NCBI RefSeq assembly: GCF_003594875.1
Contig: NZ_QZEY01000002.1
Coordinates: forward strand, 124,001-188,000
DNA: 64,000 nt
Source: Bailinhaonella thermotolerans
GTDB taxonomy: Bacteria > Actinomycetota > Actinomycetes > Streptosporangiales > Streptosporangiaceae
Reading direction: 5' to 3'
This document shows positions 24,450 to 31,860 of the stretch, one piece after another. Under the pieces are notes generated by a model, which was not told where the DNA came from, did not search any database, and saw nothing but the letters and a program-made list of their open reading frames with translations. Positions within the stretch are counted from its first letter, which is position 1; each line of letters starts with the position of its first letter. Position numbers and translations under genes: made by a program.

Positions 24450-24480
24450 AGTATCAAACCTCAACAATCATTGAGGTCAA
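24450..24480 (-). promoter_or_regulatory. SoxR-box promoter of the efflux gene
   Basis: On the minus strand a -35 TTGACC (24475-24480) and -10 GATACT (24450-24455) are separated by 19 bp, the over-long spacing of MerR-family promoters. In the spacer sits the dyad with arms CCTCAA and TTGAGG around 6 bp (24459-24476). The E. coli soxS site has the same arms and the same 19-bp spacer. No soxR gene is in the window. Confidence 0.75.
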
Positions 24481-24597
24481 TGCCTGGCGCGAACGGCTCC
24501 CGCGCCCGGCGGTGCCGGATGGGCCGGCTCCGGCGCGTGGGGGCGCGGGCGCGCGCGGCCCGGGCCGCCCGTGCCGCGCGGCCCGAGGAGGCCGGGG

Positions 24598-25395
24598 TCA
24601 GCGGGCGACGCCGACGGCGCCGAGGAAGCCGGGCGTGGCGGGGTCCACCTCGACGGGGGTGTCCGGGCGCCAGGCCTGGACGTGGACGAGGCCGGGCTCC
24701 TCCAGCGCCAGGTCCCCGAAGTAGCCGGCGATGGCCTGCCGGGAACGGGGCGTGAGCTGGCCCGCGGTCTGGGAGTAGGCCCGCTGGGCCTCCCCCATCT
24801 TGTCGTCGGCGAAGTCGCCCTTGAAGCCGTGGGAGATCACCAGGGCGCCGCCCGGCACGAGGCGGGAGCGGATGGCGGCGACGACGCGCTCGGCCTCGGC
24901 GTCGTCGGGCAGGAAGTGGAGGATGGCGCACAGGATCACCGCGACGGGCCGGTCGAGGTCCAGGTGATCGGCGGCGGCCTCGAAGACGGCCCCGGGGTCG
25001 CGCAGGTCGCCCTGGACGACGTGGGTGCCGGCGTTGTTCGCGAGCAGCGCGCGGGCGTGCACGAGGACGACGGGGTCGTGGTCGGCGTAGACGACGCGGG
25101 CGCCGGGGGCGTGCCGCTGGGCGACCTGGTGGACGTTCTCCTGGGTGGGCAGCCCGGCGCCGATGTCGAGGAACTGGCGGACGCCCAGGCCGGTGAGGTG
25201 CCGGACGGCGCGGCCCAGGAAGGCGCGGTTGGCGCGGGCGATCCCGGTGATCTGCGGCAGGAGGGCGATGACCTTCTCGGCGGCCTCGCGGTCGGCCGCG
25301 TAGTTGTCCTTGCCGCCCAGGTAGTAGTCGTACATACGGGCCACGTTGGGCGTCCGGGGATCGATCCCGACCGGTGCCCGCTCCGACTCCGACAC
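24598..25395 (-). CDS. SAM-dependent methyltransferase (DUF574/PF04672 type)
   Basis: A 265-residue protein of the actinomycete-specific S-adenosyl methyltransferase family. Signatures are VARMYDYYLGGKDNYAADREAAE near the start, QFLDIGAGLPTQENVHQVAQ (about 74-93, SAM site), VVYADHDPVVLVHARALL and HFLPDDAEAERVVAAIRSRL. The family is expanded in filamentous actinomycetes; its substrates are unknown, though members are often near regulatory genes. ATG 25395 is preceded by GGAGG at a normal distance. The MFS gene follows 155 bp downstream with its own promoter. Confidence 0.9.
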   Translation of the reverse strand: MSESERAPVGIDPRTPNVARMYDYYLGGKDNYAADREAAEKVIALLPQITGIARANRAFLGRAVRHLTGLGVRQFLDIGAGLPTQENVHQVAQRHAPGARVVYADHDPVVLVHARALLANNAGTHVVQGDLRDPGAVFEAAADHLDLDRPVAVILCAILHFLPDDAEAERVVAAIRSRLVPGGALVISHGFKGDFADDKMGEAQRAYSQTAGQLTPRSRQAIAGYFGDLALEEPGLVHVQAWRPDTPVEVDPATPGFLGAVGVAR

Positions 25396-25521
25396 GCCGC
25401 CTCCTTGATCGTCTGCCGGTGATCATAGGTGATGCGGGGAGCGCGGCCGCCCCGATTCGCGCCGGTGCCCGCGATCCCGGACAATTAGGTGCACTGTTAC
25501 AACGACGTGACGGGGGAGACC

Positions 25522-27069
25522 ATGGGCGTCCCTGGCCGTATTTCCGTGAGCGGCGAGCCGCTCGCGTTCGACGAGATCGTGGCGGTGGCGCGGGGCGGCG
25601 CCGGGGTGGAGCTCTCCCCCGCCGCGCTGGAGGCGGTCGCGGAGGGCCGTGCCCACGTGGACGCCCTCGCCGCCAGCCCCGTCCCCGCCTACGGGATCTC
25701 CACCGGGTTCGGCGCGCTCGCGACGAGGCACATCGCGCCCGCCCTGCGCGCCCAGCTCCAGCGCTCGCTGATCCGCTCGCACGCCGCGGGCTCCGGGCCG
25801 GAGGTCGAGCGCGAGGTCGTGCGCGCGATGATGCTGCTGCGGCTGCGCACCCTGGCCACCGGCCGCACCGGCGTGCGCCCGGAGACCACGCGGGCCTACG
25901 CCGCGATGCTCGACGCGGGCCTGACGCCGGTCGTGCACGAGTACGGCAGCCTGGGCTGCTCGGGCGACCTGGCGCCGCTGTCCCACGTCGCGCTGGCCCT
26001 CATGGGCGAGGGGTACGTCAGGGACGCCTCCGGGGAGCGCCTGGAGAGCGCGCACGCGCTCAAGCTCGCGGGCCTCGCGCCGGTGGAACTGGCCGAGAAG
26101 GAGGGCCTGGCGCTGATCAACGGCACCGACGGCATGCTCGGCATGCTGGTGCTGGCGATCCACGACCTGACCCGGCTGCTCCGCACCGCCGACCTGTCCG
26201 CCGCGATGAGCGTGGAGGCGCTGCTCGGCACCGACCGGGTGTTCGCCGACGACCTCCAGGCGCTGCGCCCGCACCCGGGCCAGGCCGCCGCCGCCGCGAA
26301 CATGCGCGCCCTCCTGGCCGGCTCCCCGATCATGGAGTCGCACCGGGACGAGTCCTGCACCCGCGTCCAGGACGCCTACTCGCTGCGCTGCGCCCCGCAG
26401 GTCGCCGGCGCGGCCCGCGACACCGTCGCCCACGCCGCCCTCGTCGCCTCGCGCGAGCTGGCCAGCGCGGTGGACAACCCGGTGGTGCTGCCCGACGGCC
26501 GCGTGGAGTCCAACGGCAACTTCCACGGCGCCCCCGTGGCGTACGTCCTGGACTTCCTGGCGATCGCGGCCGCCGACGTGGCCTCGATCGCGGAGCGGCG
26601 CACCGACCGCATGCTCGACGTGGCCCGCTCGCACGGCCTGCCGGCGTTCCTGGCGCACGACCCGGGCGTGGACTCCGGGCACATGATCGCCCAGTACACC
26701 CAGGCCGGGATCGTCTCGGAGATGAAGCGCCTGGCCGTCCCGGCGAGCGCCGACTCCATCCCGAGCTCGGCGATGCAGGAGGACCACGTCTCCATGGGCT
26801 GGAGCGCCGCGCGCAAGCTGCGCCGCTCGGTCGAGGGCCTGCGCCAGGTCCTGGCCGTGGAGATCCTCACCGCCGCCCGCGCCCTGGACCTGCGCGCCCC
26901 CCACGCCCCGGCCCCCGCCACCGGCGCGGTCCTGGCCGAGGTGCGGCGGGCCGTCCCCGGGCCGGGCCCGGACCGCCACCTCGCCCCCGAGATCGAGGCC
27001 GTCGGCCGCCTCATCGCCGACGGCACCCTCCTGGCCGCCGCCGAGTCCGTCACCGGCCCCCTGGCCTGA
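25522..27069 (+). CDS. hutH: Histidine ammonia-lyase
   Basis: A 515-residue lyase that deaminates histidine to urocanate. The active-site loop YGISTGFGALA (about 54-64) and the MIO-forming segment GSLGCSGDLAPLSH (about 145-158) are present, as are NGTDGML, QDAYSLRCAPQ and AVDNPVV. The tripeptide giving the MIO cofactor is Cys-Ser-Gly rather than the common Ala-Ser-Gly; this variant is known in streptomycete HAL. ATG 25522 has GGGGGAG seven bases upstream. No other hut genes adjoin it, so histidine use must depend on genes elsewhere, or the enzyme could serve another aromatic amino acid. Confidence 0.93.
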   Translation: MGVPGRISVSGEPLAFDEIVAVARGGAGVELSPAALEAVAEGRAHVDALAASPVPAYGISTGFGALATRHIAPALRAQLQRSLIRSHAAGSGPEVEREVVRAMMLLRLRTLATGRTGVRPETTRAYAAMLDAGLTPVVHEYGSLGCSGDLAPLSHVALALMGEGYVRDASGERLESAHALKLAGLAPVELAEKEGLALINGTDGMLGMLVLAIHDLTRLLRTADLSAAMSVEALLGTDRVFADDLQALRPHPGQAAAAANMRALLAGSPIMESHRDESCTRVQDAYSLRCAPQVAGAARDTVAHAALVASRELASAVDNPVVLPDGRVESNGNFHGAPVAYVLDFLAIAAADVASIAERRTDRMLDVARSHGLPAFLAHDPGVDSGHMIAQYTQAGIVSEMKRLAVPASADSIPSSAMQEDHVSMGWSAARKLRRSVEGLRQVLAVEILTAARALDLRAPHAPAPATGAVLAEVRRAVPGPGPDRHLAPEIEAVGRLIADGTLLAAAESVTGPLA

Positions 27070-27078
27070 CCGCCCGGC

Positions 27079-27103
27079 GGGTACGGCCGCGCCGGCCGTA
27101 CCC
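27079..27103. terminator. Terminator between hutH and a convergent membrane protein gene
   Basis: Perfect 10-bp stem GGGTACGGCC/GGCCGTACCC with a 5-nt loop, nine bases after the hutH stop. A second inverted repeat CCGGTCACGCG (27158-27168) / CGCGTGACCGG (27195-27205) lies further on, next to the end of the opposing gene. Confidence 0.75.
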
Positions 27104-27235
27104 GCGCCCGGGACGTCTCCCGCTCCCGGCGGGACGCGAACCCCGCTCCGTCCCGCGCCGGTCACGCGCTTCGAGCACCCGGTGTGCCCGGAGCCGCGTG
27201 ACCGGCGGGAGGGGGGCGGGTCCGCGCTCGGCGGG

Positions 27236-28375
27236 TCAGGCGAGGCCGACGTCTCCGGAGGGCGTGCGGCCGGGCCCGGGGTGATCCGGGCCGGGCGCGC
27301 GCGGGGCCGTACGGCGGCGCAGCCACGCGACGGCGGCGAGCAGCAGGGCCCAGGCCAGCGGCGGGATCACGAAGAGGATCAGCACGGCGAGCGGCAGGGG
27401 CGGCGGCCCGGCGTAGCCGAGCGGCCACGGCCACGTGGGCGGGAGGTAGCCGGGCACCACGTGGTACAGGGTCCACAGGATCGGCGCCGGCAGGGCCAGG
27501 GCGACCGCGAGGCGCAGGCCGCGCGGGGCCAGCGCGACCGCGGCGGCGGCCAGCCCCAGCAGGACCGCCGCCTCCGGCTCTTTGCGCACGGCGAGCTCGT
27601 CGCCCAGCACGAGACCGCCGTAGACGGGGAACGCGTGCGCCGCCGCGAAGAGGCAGAGCACCGTGAACCGGGCGGGCCCGAGCAGGCCGAAGGCTCGCGC
27701 CGGGCCGCCGGACACGGTGAGCGCCGCGGCGGCGGCGAACCCGTTCAGGCACATGACCGGGTCCAGTTCCGGGCCGCCCGGGAAGGGGATCCCCAGCGTC
27801 ACGGGCAGCCCGGCGAGCACGGTGAGCCCCAGCGTCCCCCAGGCCACGGCGGCGGCGTGCCGCCAGCGCGCCACCACGGCGGCGACCACCGCCAGCCACA
27901 CGAGCGACAGGCCGTCCCGCGCGATCACCTCGCGCAGCAGCGCCCCGGACCCCTCGGCGAGCAGGACGTCCGGGAGGAGCGCGAGCAGCCCCACCGCGTC
28001 CCCGGCCGTCATCAGCGCGGCGACCAGCCCGGCCACGGCCAGCGCGTCCCGCCACCGGGGCCCGGCGACCGCCTCGGCGCAGACCCGCCCGCGCACGGCC
28101 AGCCCGCCGCGCAGCAGGTCCGCGACGTCGCCCGGGCTCGGGCGGTCGCGCCGTACGGCTCCCGCGAGCAGGACGCCGAGCATCTCCTCCTCGTACTCCC
28201 GCCGGTGGGAGCGGGGGTAGACGCGCATGAGGCGGCGGTAACGGCGCTCCAGGTCCGGGTTCTCGCGGCCCTCCCGGCCCCGGCCCTCGCGGCCCCGGTT
28301 CGCGTGGTCCGGCCCGCCCTCGTGGCCCGGCCGGTTCGCGTGGTCCGGCCCGCCCTCGCGGCCCGGCCGGTTCAC
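27236..28375 (-). CDS. Membrane protein coupled to PadR
   Basis: A 379-residue protein starting at the GTG that overlaps the padR stop (GTGA). The first 37 residues repeat GREGGPDHANRP-like units and are low complexity. A conserved LERRYRRLMRVYPRSHRREYEEEMLGVLL segment then follows, the N-terminal motif of actinobacterial proteins paired with PadR regulators, and about eight to ten hydrophobic helices complete the protein. No transport motif was recognised. Such pairs are thought to be involved in envelope stress or toxin responses; that is weak family knowledge. Confidence 0.75.
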   Translation of the reverse strand: MNRPGREGGPDHANRPGHEGGPDHANRGREGRGREGRENPDLERRYRRLMRVYPRSHRREYEEEMLGVLLAGAVRRDRPSPGDVADLLRGGLAVRGRVCAEAVAGPRWRDALAVAGLVAALMTAGDAVGLLALLPDVLLAEGSGALLREVIARDGLSLVWLAVVAAVVARWRHAAAVAWGTLGLTVLAGLPVTLGIPFPGGPELDPVMCLNGFAAAAALTVSGGPARAFGLLGPARFTVLCLFAAAHAFPVYGGLVLGDELAVRKEPEAAVLLGLAAAAVALAPRGLRLAVALALPAPILWTLYHVVPGYLPPTWPWPLGYAGPPPLPLAVLILFVIPPLAWALLLAAVAWLRRRTAPRAPGPDHPGPGRTPSGDVGLA

Positions 28376-28704
28376 GTGGCGCCCCCGGCGAGCCCGAGGC
28401 GCGCGGCGGCCACCTCGACGTTGCGGCGCAGCCGTACGGTCTCGCCCTTGAGGCGGTCCTCGCCCTCGGGCGTGAGGCGGTAGTAGCGCCGCAGGCGGGT
28501 CTCCACGACCTCCTCGCGCTCCACCTCCACCAGGCCCTCGGTGCGGAGCCGGTCCAGGGCGGCGTACAGGGTGCCGGCGCGCAGCCGCACCGCCCCTCCG
28601 GAGATGCGCTCGACGTCCGCCATGATCCCGTAACCGTGCTGGGGGGCGGCGGCGAGCGCGGTCAGGATCAGGAACGTCGGCTCCTGCATGGTCCTCACGC
28701 TCAT
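28372..28704 (-). CDS. PadR family transcriptional regulator
   Basis: A 110-residue winged-helix repressor. The motif PTFLILTALAAAPQHGYGIM, then GTLYAALDRLRTEGLVE (recognition helix and wing) and RRYYRLTPEGEDRL are diagnostic of PadR. ATG 28704 lies only six bases after a TATATT -10 box, so the transcript is probably leaderless; no Shine-Dalgarno is visible. The alternative ATG 28689 has GAGG too close. An AT-rich dyad overlaps the -10, implying autorepression. It controls at least the overlapping membrane protein gene. Confidence 0.92.
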   Translation of the reverse strand: MSVRTMQEPTFLILTALAAAPQHGYGIMADVERISGGAVRLRAGTLYAALDRLRTEGLVEVEREEVVETRLRRYYRLTPEGEDRLKGETVRLRRNVEVAAARLGLAGGAT

Positions 28705-28706
28705 GC

Positions 28707-28724
28707 GATCAATATATATCGATC
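28707..28724 (-). promoter_or_regulatory. PadR promoter and operator dyad
   Basis: The 18-bp near-palindrome GATCAATATATATCGATC covers the -10 region (TATATT on the minus strand) directly before the padR start codon. Such TA-rich dyads are typical PadR sites. This AT-rich tract stands out sharply from its GC-rich surroundings. Confidence 0.6.
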
Positions 28725-28743
28725 ATCTGACTATCGCCAGCCC

Positions 28744-28948
28744 GGATTCGCGCCCCGAACCCAGCCGGAGCCGACCGACGCGGTCCGCCTGCTGCGCAGC
28801 ACCTTCCACGGCTTCGCCGAACCGGAGGCCCGCCGGGGCGTTCCAGCACCCCCGCGACCTCCAGGCGTCCTGGGGCAAGATCATGGACGCCCTCGACGTC
28901 GCCCTGGGCAACCGGCCCGCAGCCGCCCCCGGAAAGAGACGGCGATGA
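28744..28948 (+). pseudogene. Remnant of a TetR-family regulator (C-terminal part)
   Basis: The translations LLRSTFHGFAEPEARRG and then, in another frame, FQHPRDLQASWGKIMDALDVAL match the C-terminal ligand-binding region of TetR proteins with a WHG-type domain. A frameshift near 28845 divides them, and no DNA-binding domain remains upstream. It ends at the ATG of the adjoining transporter remnant. TetR next to an efflux pump is a common functional pair, here decayed as a unit. Confidence 0.6.
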
Positions 28949-29570
28949 CTGACGTCCTGGACCGGGACCGGTCCGCTCCCCCGCTCCCCGCGGACGGCCG
29001 ATGCTGCGGGCCGCGCTCGTGCTCTCCCTTGGCGGCTTCGCGGGCTGTTCCGCGACCGCGCCTTCGCCGCGTCCTGGGCGCCGGCCTTCCCGGCCACCGC
29101 CGTCCCGTTCGCCGCGGCGCTGCTCGTGCCGCTGTTCTTCCAGGTCACGGGCGGATCGGGAACACTCGGGGCCGGCCTGGTGTTGATGCCGAAGGACCCG
29201 GAACGCTCGCCGCGGTCCTCCTGGCCGGGCGCCTGGTCGGCACCGGCCGGAATCCGCGGCTCCTGGTCCTGGCCGGGCCGGCGCTCGCCGTCGCGGGGAG
29301 CCTCCCGTTCGGCCCGGCCGCCCGGGCGCGTCCACCCCGCTGCCGGCCGCCGCGCTGTTCGCGCGGGGCGCGGGACCCGCGTCCACCGGCGCGCCGCGCA
29401 TGCTGACGCTCCACCACTCGCTGCCCGCGTCCGAGATGTCCGCCGCGACCACGGCGAACGCCCTCGGCCGGCAGACCGGCGGCGCCGCCGGGACCGCCTG
29501 CGCCGCCGCGCTCCTCCAGGTGCACGGCGGGACCGCCGGCGGCGTCATGGGCGACCACCGCGGCGCCCCG
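28945..29570 (+). pseudogene. Remnant of a DHA2-type MFS transporter
   Basis: Fragments of an EmrB-type transporter are readable in three frames: LFRDRAFAASW..., FFQVTGGSGTLGAGLVLMP (about 29131-29190), GTLAAVLLAGRLVGTGRNPR (about 29199-29258) and MLTLHHSLPASEMSAATTAN onward (29400). At least three frameshifts and large deletions are needed to explain this, and the N-terminal half is missing. It follows the TetR remnant. No intact gene of this kind survives here, though the active DHA2 pump at 22.9 kb is a relative. Confidence 0.65.
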
Positions 29571-29635
29571 CGCGATCCCCGCGCCGCTGCTGCCCGGCGC
29601 CCGCCGTACCGAGAAACCAGACGATTGCCAGGTGC

Positions 29636-30154
29636 ATGATGAGACCCCTCACCGAATCCGAGATCCGCTCGTCCTTCGTGAACTGTTCCAAGGGCGAGGC
29701 GCGGCGCCTGTTCGTGCCGCGTGACCTCCCCGGCCTGCCCTGGGCCGACCTGGACTTCCTGGGCTGGCGCGACCCGGGCGCCCCCGACCGCGCCTACCTC
29801 GTCGCCGAGCGCGGCGGCGAGCTCACCGGCGTGGTGCTGCGCGCGGTCCACGAGGTGCGCCGCAGCGCGGCCAAGAGCACGATGTGCTCGGTCTGCCTCA
29901 CCCCCCACGCGGGGAGCGGCTCCACCCTGTTCACCGCGGCCCGCGTGGGCGCGGCGGGCCGTCAGGGCAACACCGTGGGCGTCCACATGTGCGCCGACCT
30001 GGCCTGCCCGCTCTACCTGCGCGGCCTGCGCAAGAGCGAGACGGGGCTGCGCTTCACCGAGTCCCTCTCCCTGGAGGAGCGCGTCGCCCGCGCCGGCGCC
30101 AACCTGGACGCCTTCCTCGCGAAGATCCTCCACGGCGAGGCCGCCGCCTCCTGA
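29636..30154 (+). CDS. FBP-domain (EF-G-binding-like treble-clef) protein
   Basis: A 172-residue protein with the zinc treble-clef pattern CSVCLTPHAGSG (Cys pair, about residues 83-86) and a second pair in HMCADLACPLYLRG (about 117-130). It begins with LTESEIRSSFVNCSKGEARRL, typical of the FBP C-terminal domain family. Members related to FusB bind elongation factor G and help clear stalled ribosomes, and some protect against fusidic acid; that role is not proven for actinobacterial forms. Tandem ATG codons at 29636 and 29639 are both usable. A perfect hairpin terminator follows. Confidence 0.85.
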   Translation: MMRPLTESEIRSSFVNCSKGEARRLFVPRDLPGLPWADLDFLGWRDPGAPDRAYLVAERGGELTGVVLRAVHEVRRSAAKSTMCSVCLTPHAGSGSTLFTAARVGAAGRQGNTVGVHMCADLACPLYLRGLRKSETGLRFTESLSLEERVARAGANLDAFLAKILHGEAAAS

Positions 30155-30199
30155 CCACGGGAGCCTCCTCCCTGGCCGCGGGAGCCTGCCTGACCGCCG

Positions 30200-30228
30200 G
30201 GGCCGCGAGGGGTACCCCCTCGCGGCCC
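30200..30228. terminator. Bidirectional terminator hairpin
   Basis: Perfect 13-bp stem GGGCCGCGAGGGG/CCCCTCGCGGCCC with loop TAC, between the converging FBP gene and the large membrane esterase gene. Confidence 0.8.
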
Positions 30229-30321
30229 TCACGCGTCCCGTGGCCCGGCCTCGACGCCGGTCCCGACGCGACCACCCCCGGGCCACGTACCCGTCCCGCG
30301 CGCCACCGCCCGGCCGTCACC

Positions 30322-31860
30322 TCACGATCCCGGTTCCCTCCCCCCGCCGCGCCGCCGGGCCGTCCCGCCCTTCCCGGCGCTCGCCGTGCCGGCGCCCTCG
30401 CCGGCGGCGCGGGACTCAGCCGCGGCCTTCGGCGCGCGCTTGGCGGCCGTCCGGCGGGAGCGCCCGGACCCGCCGGTCTCCGCGCCCCCTTCTCCGGAGG
30501 CGGCGTCCTCCGCTCCGGTCTCGACGTCATCCGCGCCGACTCCGGCACCGGCCGCTCCGGCCTTGGCCCTCGCCGCGCCGGCCTTGCCCTTCGCCGCTCC
30601 GGCCTTGCCCTTCGCCGGACCTGCGCCGGGCTCCGCCGCGGCCTTCTCCGCCGTGGCCTTCTCCGCCGTGGCCTTCTCCGCCGTGGCCTTCTCCGCCGTG
30701 GCCTTCTCCGGCGCGGCCTTCTCCGGCGCGCGCTTGGTGGTCGCCCGGCGGGGGCGCGCGGCCTCGCCGGTCTCCCCGCCGGCTCCGCCTGACGGGGCCG
30801 CCTCCGGCTCACCCGCCGCGCCGCCGGCGGCCCGGGGACGGGCACCCGCCGCCTTCCTCGCGGGCTGGCCGCCTGCGTCCGCTCTCCCGGTCCCGGCCGC
30901 GTCGGACCCGCCGTCCTCCGCTCCGGTCGCGGCGTCCCGCGCGCCGGTCTCCTCGCCGCCCGCAGCGGCCTTGGCCTCCGCCCCGCCGGGCCGGGCGGTC
31001 GGCGCACCGGCCCTGGCGTCCGGCTCGCCGGGCTCGGCGCCGGGCGGTTCCGGCTCTGGGCCGGCCGGTTCCGGCCCGGCGTCCGCCGTGGCGGGGTCCT
31101 CGCCGGCGGCGCCCCCGGCCGGGTCCCTGCGGGCCCGCTCGGCGGTCGCCCGGCGGGGGCCCGCGGCCTCCTCGGACTCGGCGCCGGAGGCGGACGGCTC
31201 CGGGTCCCGCGGCCCGGTCTTCTCGGGGGAGTTCCCGGAGGGGTCGGAGGCTCGCGGGGCCGCCGGTTCGTCCCGGGGGCCTGTGGGGGGCTTCTCGGGG
31301 GTCGGCGTGCCCGTGTCCTCCTCCTGCTTCTTCTTCCCGCGGGTGGCCGTGGAGGCGGCCGTCCTCCTCGCGGAGGGCTTGCGTCCCTTCTCCCCGGCCT
31401 CGGCCGTGCGCCGGGTCGCGGGCTTCTTCGCGGCCGCCCGCTCCGGGGCCGGCGCGCGGGTCTTCGGGGTGGGCGGCTCCGGCGCCGGGGCCTGGGGCTC
31501 CCGGCCGGCCGCCCCGGCCGCGTCGCCTCCCCTCGGCTCGGGGATCTGGGGCTCCGGCGGGTCGGGCGCGGCGTCGCCGCCCTTCCGCGAAGGCTTGGCC
31601 GGTTTGGCCGGTTTGGATGGCTTGGCTGGCTCGGGCGCGGCCTGGGCGGTGGCCCTGGTGCGCGCGGCCGGGGACCTGGTGGCGGCCGCCTTGGCCCGGG
31701 AACGCCGGGGTTCCGCGTCCTCGGCGGGCTCCGCCTCCGGGGGGCCGGCGTGGTCCTTCTCGGCGGCCGCCCGGCCGCCGGACCGGGGCCCGGCGGGGGC
31801 GGACCCGCTCTTCGCGGACCGGCGGGGGGCGGGCGGGGTCGCCTTGACCTGGCGAGGCAC
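30322..31860 (-). CDS. Histone-like Ala/Pro/Lys-rich protein from internal start
   Basis: Within the larger frame, GTG 31860 is preceded at six nucleotides by the full Shine-Dalgarno AAGGAGGAG (31867-31875). Initiation there gives a 512-residue protein beginning MPRQVKATPPAPRRSAKSG, with a basic N-terminus and KPAKPAKPSRKGG, KKPATRR and RGKKKQEE segments, i.e. DNA- or RNA-binding-like tails. No folded domain is evident. It may be a separate gene whose upstream neighbour has lost its stop codon, or an alternative product of one gene. Confidence 0.6.
   Translation of the reverse strand: MPRQVKATPPAPRRSAKSGSAPAGPRSGGRAAAEKDHAGPPEAEPAEDAEPRRSRAKAAATRSPAARTRATAQAAPEPAKPSKPAKPAKPSRKGGDAAPDPPEPQIPEPRGGDAAGAAGREPQAPAPEPPTPKTRAPAPERAAAKKPATRRTAEAGEKGRKPSARRTAASTATRGKKKQEEDTGTPTPEKPPTGPRDEPAAPRASDPSGNSPEKTGPRDPEPSASGAESEEAAGPRRATAERARRDPAGGAAGEDPATADAGPEPAGPEPEPPGAEPGEPDARAGAPTARPGGAEAKAAAGGEETGARDAATGAEDGGSDAAGTGRADAGGQPARKAAGARPRAAGGAAGEPEAAPSGGAGGETGEAARPRRATTKRAPEKAAPEKATAEKATAEKATAEKATAEKAAAEPGAGPAKGKAGAAKGKAGAARAKAGAAGAGVGADDVETGAEDAASGEGGAETGGSGRSRRTAAKRAPKAAAESRAAGEGAGTASAGKGGTARRRGGGREPGS

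Noticed and set aside
30155-30321. A small gene between FBP and the esterase tail
   Set aside because: No start with a ribosome site and the sequence is dominated by a perfect terminator hairpin.
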